In this document: piece after piece, positions 58,201 through 64,000 of the stretch
Position numbering within the stretch: position 1 is the stretch's first letter
Layout of the letters: each line of letters opens with the position of its first letter
NCBI RefSeq assembly: GCF_040807025.1
Contig: NC_090945.1
Span: 76,643,088 to 76,707,087 of the forward strand
Direction: 5' to 3'
Origin: Struthio camelus
Lineage: Eukaryota > Chordata > Aves > Struthioniformes > Struthionidae
Length of the DNA: 64,000 nucleotides
Notes under the pieces: generated by a model
Told to the model about the DNA's origin: nothing
Database searches by the model: none
The model's input: only the letters and a program-made list of their open reading frames with translations
Program-made: the position numbers and the translations under genes

Positions 58201-60281
58201 AACTAGAGCAGAGCTGAGCCGATTCCAAAATGATAGCTGCAACCCTCTTACAGCTGCACAGACTACAAAGGAGAAATACAACAATACTCGTGTGGGACAG
58301 GAAGAGTTAGAGTTGCAGTAAATTAAGTAATTCCAGTCTCTTAACAATGGCAAAGCTTCATCTCCCAGTACGTGGCAATTCATCTTTAGGGTTAATCTTT
58401 TCAAAGACTAAACTAGTATTCTTCTGAGTGACAACAAAAAAAGGACGAAGACTTCGTTATTCAAACCAGTCTAGGACAAGCAGCTTTTAAGACAAGCAGC
58501 TTACCACAGTACAGTTCTGCTCCTCGATTCCTCAGCTAATCTAAAAGGTGGCAAGAATAGCTGATCATTTGTTACTAACGCTAGCCAGGGAAAACAACAT
58601 GTAAAAAAGTCATTTTGACTACGAACGAAGCCAGCACGTGTCTTGTACATTAAGCTACTTTAAAGCTTTGTCCACAATTTCCAGAAAACAGCCAAGCGCC
58701 GCAAAGTTAATCAAAACAAGATGTCTGTGAACGGACGAGCACTGCAAGAGATCCTCCAGCGCTCAACAGCGGGACCACCCAGAATTTTCTTTTAAGATGC
58801 AAGCCCAACAGAAAGCCGAACAGCTGGGAAACCAAGCTTAGGCAAGTTAAACCTCTCCTCCTCCTGTGTAACATTATCCACCCCAGAGGACAGCCGCAGA
58901 GAAAAACATTCACATTCACAAATACAGCTGTACACTTAAATTTCACATTTCCCGATCTCGTCTAGAACCTTGCTGAGAGACGTTTTGGCAAGCGTGGCTA
59001 TTAGCTGCAATTAAAAGCTTAGCTGTGATACTCCTGTGTTTATCACAGACAGTTCCGTTATTGTGAAGCAGACCTACGGTTACAGGCAGTTCAGATATTC
59101 TTGCACATTTTCAAAACACTCCAGATTTGATTGCTGCTGAAAAGAACAGATGTTGAGAAAAACTTTACTAGGAACGCCACTTTTTTAAATAATGAGAGAA
59201 AAATCACTTACAGCAATAGTTGTATTTTATTTTCTCTTCAGTTTCAATGTGCAGTATTTTCAGCAATTTTTTTGTTTTTTAAACTCAAACATACATCTAA
59301 AATTATATGCTTTCCTTTTACTCAGAGTACAATTGCTTTTGGTGTTGGGGCTCCAAGCTTTTGCTTATCATTGCCCTTAAACTGTATAAGACAACCCCAC
59401 GGGGCGCGTCACGTGCCGTTTACCTTACCCTTCGTCAGGATGATCCAACTCGATGGTATGCGTAACACAGACGGATGGGAACGATAAGCTCACACAAAAC
59501 GCACGTGACAAAAAGCAGCGCATGCCTCACAAATGCTCTGCAGCGTTTATACCCAGCTAATTTGAGTACACCTAAAACTCGACATTCCAGAGAAGCTCTC
59601 CTGGGTACGACTCTGGGATTCTCCAGATTTTCAATGGATACTTTAAGGTAGCATGCACAAAAAAGTTCATCTGAAATCTCAATATTAGATAAAATCAGCA
59701 TATTGGACTTCTCCATAATTTCACTAGGTTGCTTACTCTAGTTCTTACAGCAGCTTGCTTTTTTTAAGCTTTAAAATAAGGAAGCTACCTAAAAACTACC
59801 TAAGTACCTTGCTCTTCAGTAACGTCCATCAGTTGTAGCCTTAAAACTGAAGCTGTTGCAAAAGTCTAGGAGCAAAGCACCTACCATTGCCACTTAAAGT
59901 TGATTTCTACCTTTAGTGCAAAGTTGGGATCGCATGTGAAAAAGTGTTCATCACTACGAATGTACTTGAATCAGTTCTCCTTTTATTCCCACACCACCCC
60001 TTTCAACCACTGGGTAAGGCCCTGAATGACCAGATTTAACTAGACTGCTTATTGCTATATTTATTGCTCATTTTACCCTAGTATTTCTTTTATTCAGGAT
60101 GCATAAACGCTTAGCCAGGACAGCTCCACAAAATCGTAAGACAAAATACGTCCGCTGCTCTAGGAGAACTGTCTTTGCAGTGTTTTTCACACAACCTCCT
60201 TATCTGCTATATAAAGTTTACTGCCATTTAGAACAGAGAATGGCAAGACAGAATGCTCTTAAGGCAAATCTACTAAATGTA

Positions 60282-60310
60282 TTTAAAAAAAAAAAAAAAG
60301 AAAAAAAAGA
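60282..60310. repeat. A-rich tract
   Basis: A run interrupted by single G bases. Confidence 0.85.
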
Positions 60311-63300
60311 AAATCACTTTTAACCCGAAAAGTCCACTTGTTTCCTGCTTCATTTGATCTAAATCTGTTCAATCATTACTCTGTGCTTTAGGAAGGCTGA
60401 TTGTCAGGTAGGGACCAAGCAGCTCCTTGGTGCCGAGGAGGCATCCTTCCCCCAGCAGAAGTAATACACAACCATTTGCTAGACGCTCTAGGGAGGAAAT
60501 GACAGCTGAGTATACACTTGAGAAAAGATTTAAATAAACTTACATTCATTTGCTTTGCGACTGGCAAAGAGCATAAGCAGTAAATTAAATACTTTGAATC
60601 CCTTTAATAAGAACCAATTTACAGCACACTGTAGTTTCCAGTTCCTCACTCTTGCACTCGATGCAAGGAGCAGGGGAGGACGTGCTGAAACAGAAGGCAA
60701 ACAAGCTGTAACGGGCCAATAGGCAGCTGGCCCAAGAACGATCTATTAAAGCAGGCTAGTACGAAATGATCTTAAAGGACGGCTACATTAGAGAGTTAGT
60801 AAAGTAGGTTCTTTGACAACTGAATTGTAAATAGATTTTTAAACACTGATCCAGCCTTCCACTCGGGCCTTTTCTCAAGTGTGCTCCACATTAAGTCATG
60901 CCTTTATCTTGTAAGGTTGTGAAGAATCCAGTTTCACTACAGAGAAATTAAAGAAACTGTTTGTTTTGGTCAGCCAGGACACCAAATGCAAGTCTTGCGC
61001 CCAAACATACCTATATCCTGCTCTCAATGAAAAACTGAAGCGCCTGATTTTCAGAATTAGCTTTCTGTCTGCAGCAAGAGAAAATCTTTTTGTGAAATAA
61101 AACTTCCCCTTAGGTAACTCTCAAAGGGCAACTATTAGAAATGACTTATTTTTGCCTCAAGTCCAACATCAGTGTTTCTTAATGGCCACTGTTCTGCTAT
61201 TTTGTTTTGCTGTTACAGTCCCCAAAGCATACCCACTGGCTCTTGTCACTAGAAGCAGGCAGGAGTGGTTTTAAATGTGAGTTCACTCCAAAAGAAGTAA
61301 CGGTGAGGAAAGCAAGTATAGGAAGGAGACAGACCAAGTTTGCTGCAGGTGAAATGTTAGATTTTAAGCACTACCTGCGTGTATTTCCACACCAGAAAGA
61401 CCCTTAACTTACGCTCCCTTCAGGTCACTGCCAATTTCTAAAGGAGGAGCTGGATGGCTAGGCCATTCCTTAGACACCTAGGAAAGATGTTTCAGGAGGT
61501 TCACTATGACAAATCTCCAAGAGAGGTTTGAACAGATGGAGTTATTACTAGCAGGAATCCGTGCGAGGTCAGACCTGACCGCATCAGCTCTAAAGCTTAC
61601 CGTCTGGGGGGATGACTAGCGCTGGGTAACGCAAATATCTGCTGACAAGCCAGCAAGGGGCATTTGAGGAAAGGGAGTTTGTCCCATCAGATGTCATTCA
61701 TGCGGTCGTGCTGACTGCTTAGGTCAATACACACTCCTTTCACCGGCTGGCAAGAGGCTGTGGCAAGTACCAAGTCGGTCTGTTTGGAAAGTTTCATAAA
61801 TAAAGGGGCTAGCTCCTATTAGCTCAAGGTAAACTAACCAACTATTCCGTGTTAATCATGAGGAGCTTAAAATGATGAAGAATTTAACAGTTTACAACAA
61901 AACATATACTATTATATGGTGAGAATATGACTAACTTGATGCTTAAAAAATATATTAAAATCTATTTTAAATTTTGGAAAATAGCTTACAAAAATATCTT
62001 CACTTAAACTATACATCATACAAAAACTGATTGGTGTGTGGGTTTACAGTAGAAAACGACTATTGGTGGTTACAAAAGGGAATAGTGATCTATACTACCC
62101 TTAAAGAAAGGAGAGGGCATTATATCTCACTGCCTTGAATTAGTCTCTTAACAGAATTAGAGATAATTTCCAATATAACTCAAAACTTTTAAACAGTATC
62201 TATTTTATTAAACCCTCTTCTGAACTCCTGTTCAGTTTCTTTTAAAAATCACCACAGTACTGTGGCCCAAGAAAGAAGAGAAACCCAACTAAAGGGCAGA
62301 AATAATTGCTCATGATAGTAAGACCTGTAGAGAGCTAATTACAGCTATGTCTACAGTTGTTTCTACTGCCCATGTTACTAGTTTCTTCATCTATCATAAG
62401 AGGAAGTGACACCAGCGGACAATTCCTTTTCAATTAATTTATGGGCAGAAGCAACAATTTTTGGTCTAGATTGGAATTAGTTTAAATACATGGGTTTAAT
62501 AAATACAAATATACACATTTGCATACATTAAATGTTGTCACATGTGTATAATTTCAACATATACATTATATACAGAAATACATACAGTACATGCTCCTCC
62601 TGACAACACTATCTCATTTTACCAAGTGTCACCAAAAGGTGTGATAAGAAAATGAAGAGAGGTTATATATAGGACGTGACTGAGAACCAAGGTATCATCT
62701 CTCTCTAATTAAAGACTTATAGCAAATAAAACCAAAGACAAACGCTGCGCTAGATTTCCCTATGTAATGCTTAGGAATCAATAGGGTTCCCTGGGTGGTG
62801 AGTAAAAGCCAACTCTGGCCCTACATAGTGTTCTGAAAGTCATACCATGTTTGTGTCTAAAGCATATGCAACAGGTAATGAAAGAGGCTGTGTAATCTAA
62901 CACCTTAGCCAGTCCCAAAGTAGACCATAGCAGCCTTCTGATCCTTAACTGCTAGCATAAACTTGTTTAAAGTGAGAGTGGTTTGAATTCAGATGACTCT
63001 GTGGTCTAAGTCAGTATAAAAGGAAAGGTCAAAGAGGTATTGACTACCGGGGCGCTTGCACCATTTTGTCTCTTAAAAAGCTGTGCAGCAGATAAGAGCA
63101 GTTTCTTAAGTTTACAAAAGGCTGATCTAGAGTAACTAGTCCTCTCTTCTACCATTTCATCTCAAAATAAAGGAATTCAAAAGAAGCTACAGTAAAATGG
63201 ATCACAAGAATGCCTCCTTAAAACGGTCTCTCAACACAACTTAATCAATATATTCCAGTTTTAAAGCACTTTAAGAAAAAGTGAGATGCAAAACAAAAAT

Positions 63301-63927
63301 GTAATCTATACGTTAAGATGGATTTTCAAAAGGAATATGAATTCGCACACAAGGAAAAAAGTGAGGACGATACAGATGTCAAGACATTCACTAGCGTGGC
63401 TTCTGTTCATCTCCAATTACAGCACAGCTCATGCACCACACATCTTACAACTTTACATACTGTACATGATATAGAAATATTTAAGTTAAAATTTCTTTTA
63501 CTGATATACTGTACTCAAATTTTAAATCCTGAGAAGAAAAAAGAAAAGTGTGGTTATGTATGTGCACTACATCTCTGAAACCACCAACACATACACCACA
63601 GGAGATCAAAGTCCAGAGAGAAGAATTACATGCTGGAAGTGTAACCCATGAAAGCCATTTTCTCTTTTCCTTGTTTGGGAGAGACATTAGGAAACAATTT
63701 CCATCCTGTACTACACAACAGTATATACATGTACATAAAACAATGTAGTTTTCTAACGACTGCAACTTGCAACAAGAGAGTGTTTCTGTCAGTGTCTTAC
63801 CAGCTGCAACACAGTGACTTCAGCTGAACACTAGGAAGAGGAGTAATATCAGTCCCCTTGTATGTAGCACTGCTCATATTTTACAGTTAGTAAGTCCGTC
63901 TCAGTTTAGTCCCAAACATCTCTTCAC

Positions 63928-63945
63928 AAAAAAAAAAAAAAAAAA
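63928..63945. repeat. Poly(A) tract, 18 bases
   Basis: Uninterrupted A run close to the window end. Confidence 0.9.
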
Positions 63946-64000
63946 CCAACCTATGACATATTTATTTTCACTCACAGTTGCCTGGAGTCAGCAACAACAA

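Larger units (their letters stand above)
45654..64000. other. Intergenic region upstream of MSANTD1, no supported gene
   Basis: No open frame here has family resemblance or consistent splice sites. It contains the outer CpG-rich patches (46.1-46.9 and about 47.56-47.77 kb), two CR1 copies (48.3 and 52.6-53.9 kb), an older repeat (52.1-52.5 kb), dinucleotide tracts (53.87, 55.18-55.28 kb) and A runs (60.28-60.31, 63.93-63.95 kb). The last 8 kb are AT-rich and could include the 3' UTR of a neighbour on the minus strand, but no terminal coding exon was recognised. Confidence 0.5.

Noticed and set aside
63318-63578. Plus-strand frame starting MDFQKEYEFAHKEKSEDDTD
   Set aside because: The first 20 residues look protein-like, but the rest does not, and no flanking splice sites or family match were seen.

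Overview
The window looks like avian nuclear DNA. It holds one gene that can be named with confidence, an intron-rich vertebrate gene in an otherwise long non-coding landscape. Five interspersed repeats are clearly of the CR1 LINE family, with the 'ATTCTGTG' terminal repeats and the 'gaggtcccttccaacct' 3' tail that are characteristic of bird genomes. Repeat density is low and simple-sequence tracts are short. The bird order cannot be settled from the sequence.

The gene is MSANTD1 (Myb/SANT-like DNA-binding domain-containing 1), on the minus strand. Three coding exons are certain: 22128-21864 (Myb/SANT domain), 10916-10632 (Ser/Pro-rich linker and acidic region) and 2064-1824 (basic patch, coiled coil, stop). 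All junctions obey GT-AG and the phases fit, giving 259 residues from the internal ATG at 22117. Two further upstream exons are proposed here. Exon A (ATG at 45571, donor after 45556) lies in a CpG-rich region behind a CCAAT box and a TATA-like box. Exon B (35832-35740) is a 93-bp phase-1/phase-1 exon. Both join in frame, giving predicted products of 268 aa (A+C+2+3) or 299 aa (A+B+C+2+3). The gene would then span about 44 kb.

Layout: 1-1823, probable 3' UTR and downstream flank; 1824-22128, the certain MSANTD1 exons and two introns, with two CR1 copies (12.8-13.9 kb, degraded; 16.8-18.0 kb, 5'-truncated but with an open reverse-transcriptase frame); 22.1-22.7 kb, a possible proximal promoter region with an RFX-type X-box; 22.7-45.5 kb, proposed upstream introns with a 3'-end CR1 fragment at 39.8 kb; 44.3-47.8 kb, CpG-rich promoter region; 47.8-64 kb, intergenic sequence with CR1 copies at 48.3 and 52.5-53.9 kb, an older repeat at about 52.1-52.5 kb, and dinucleotide tracts.

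In mammals MSANTD1 lies between HTT and RGS12. Neither neighbour was recognised here; with this orientation HTT would be expected at higher coordinates and RGS12 at lower ones. I found no evidence of an undescribed multi-gene system. The most interesting signals are the unreported-looking 5' exon structure of MSANTD1, its promoter elements and some unusual hairpin and simple-sequence structures.
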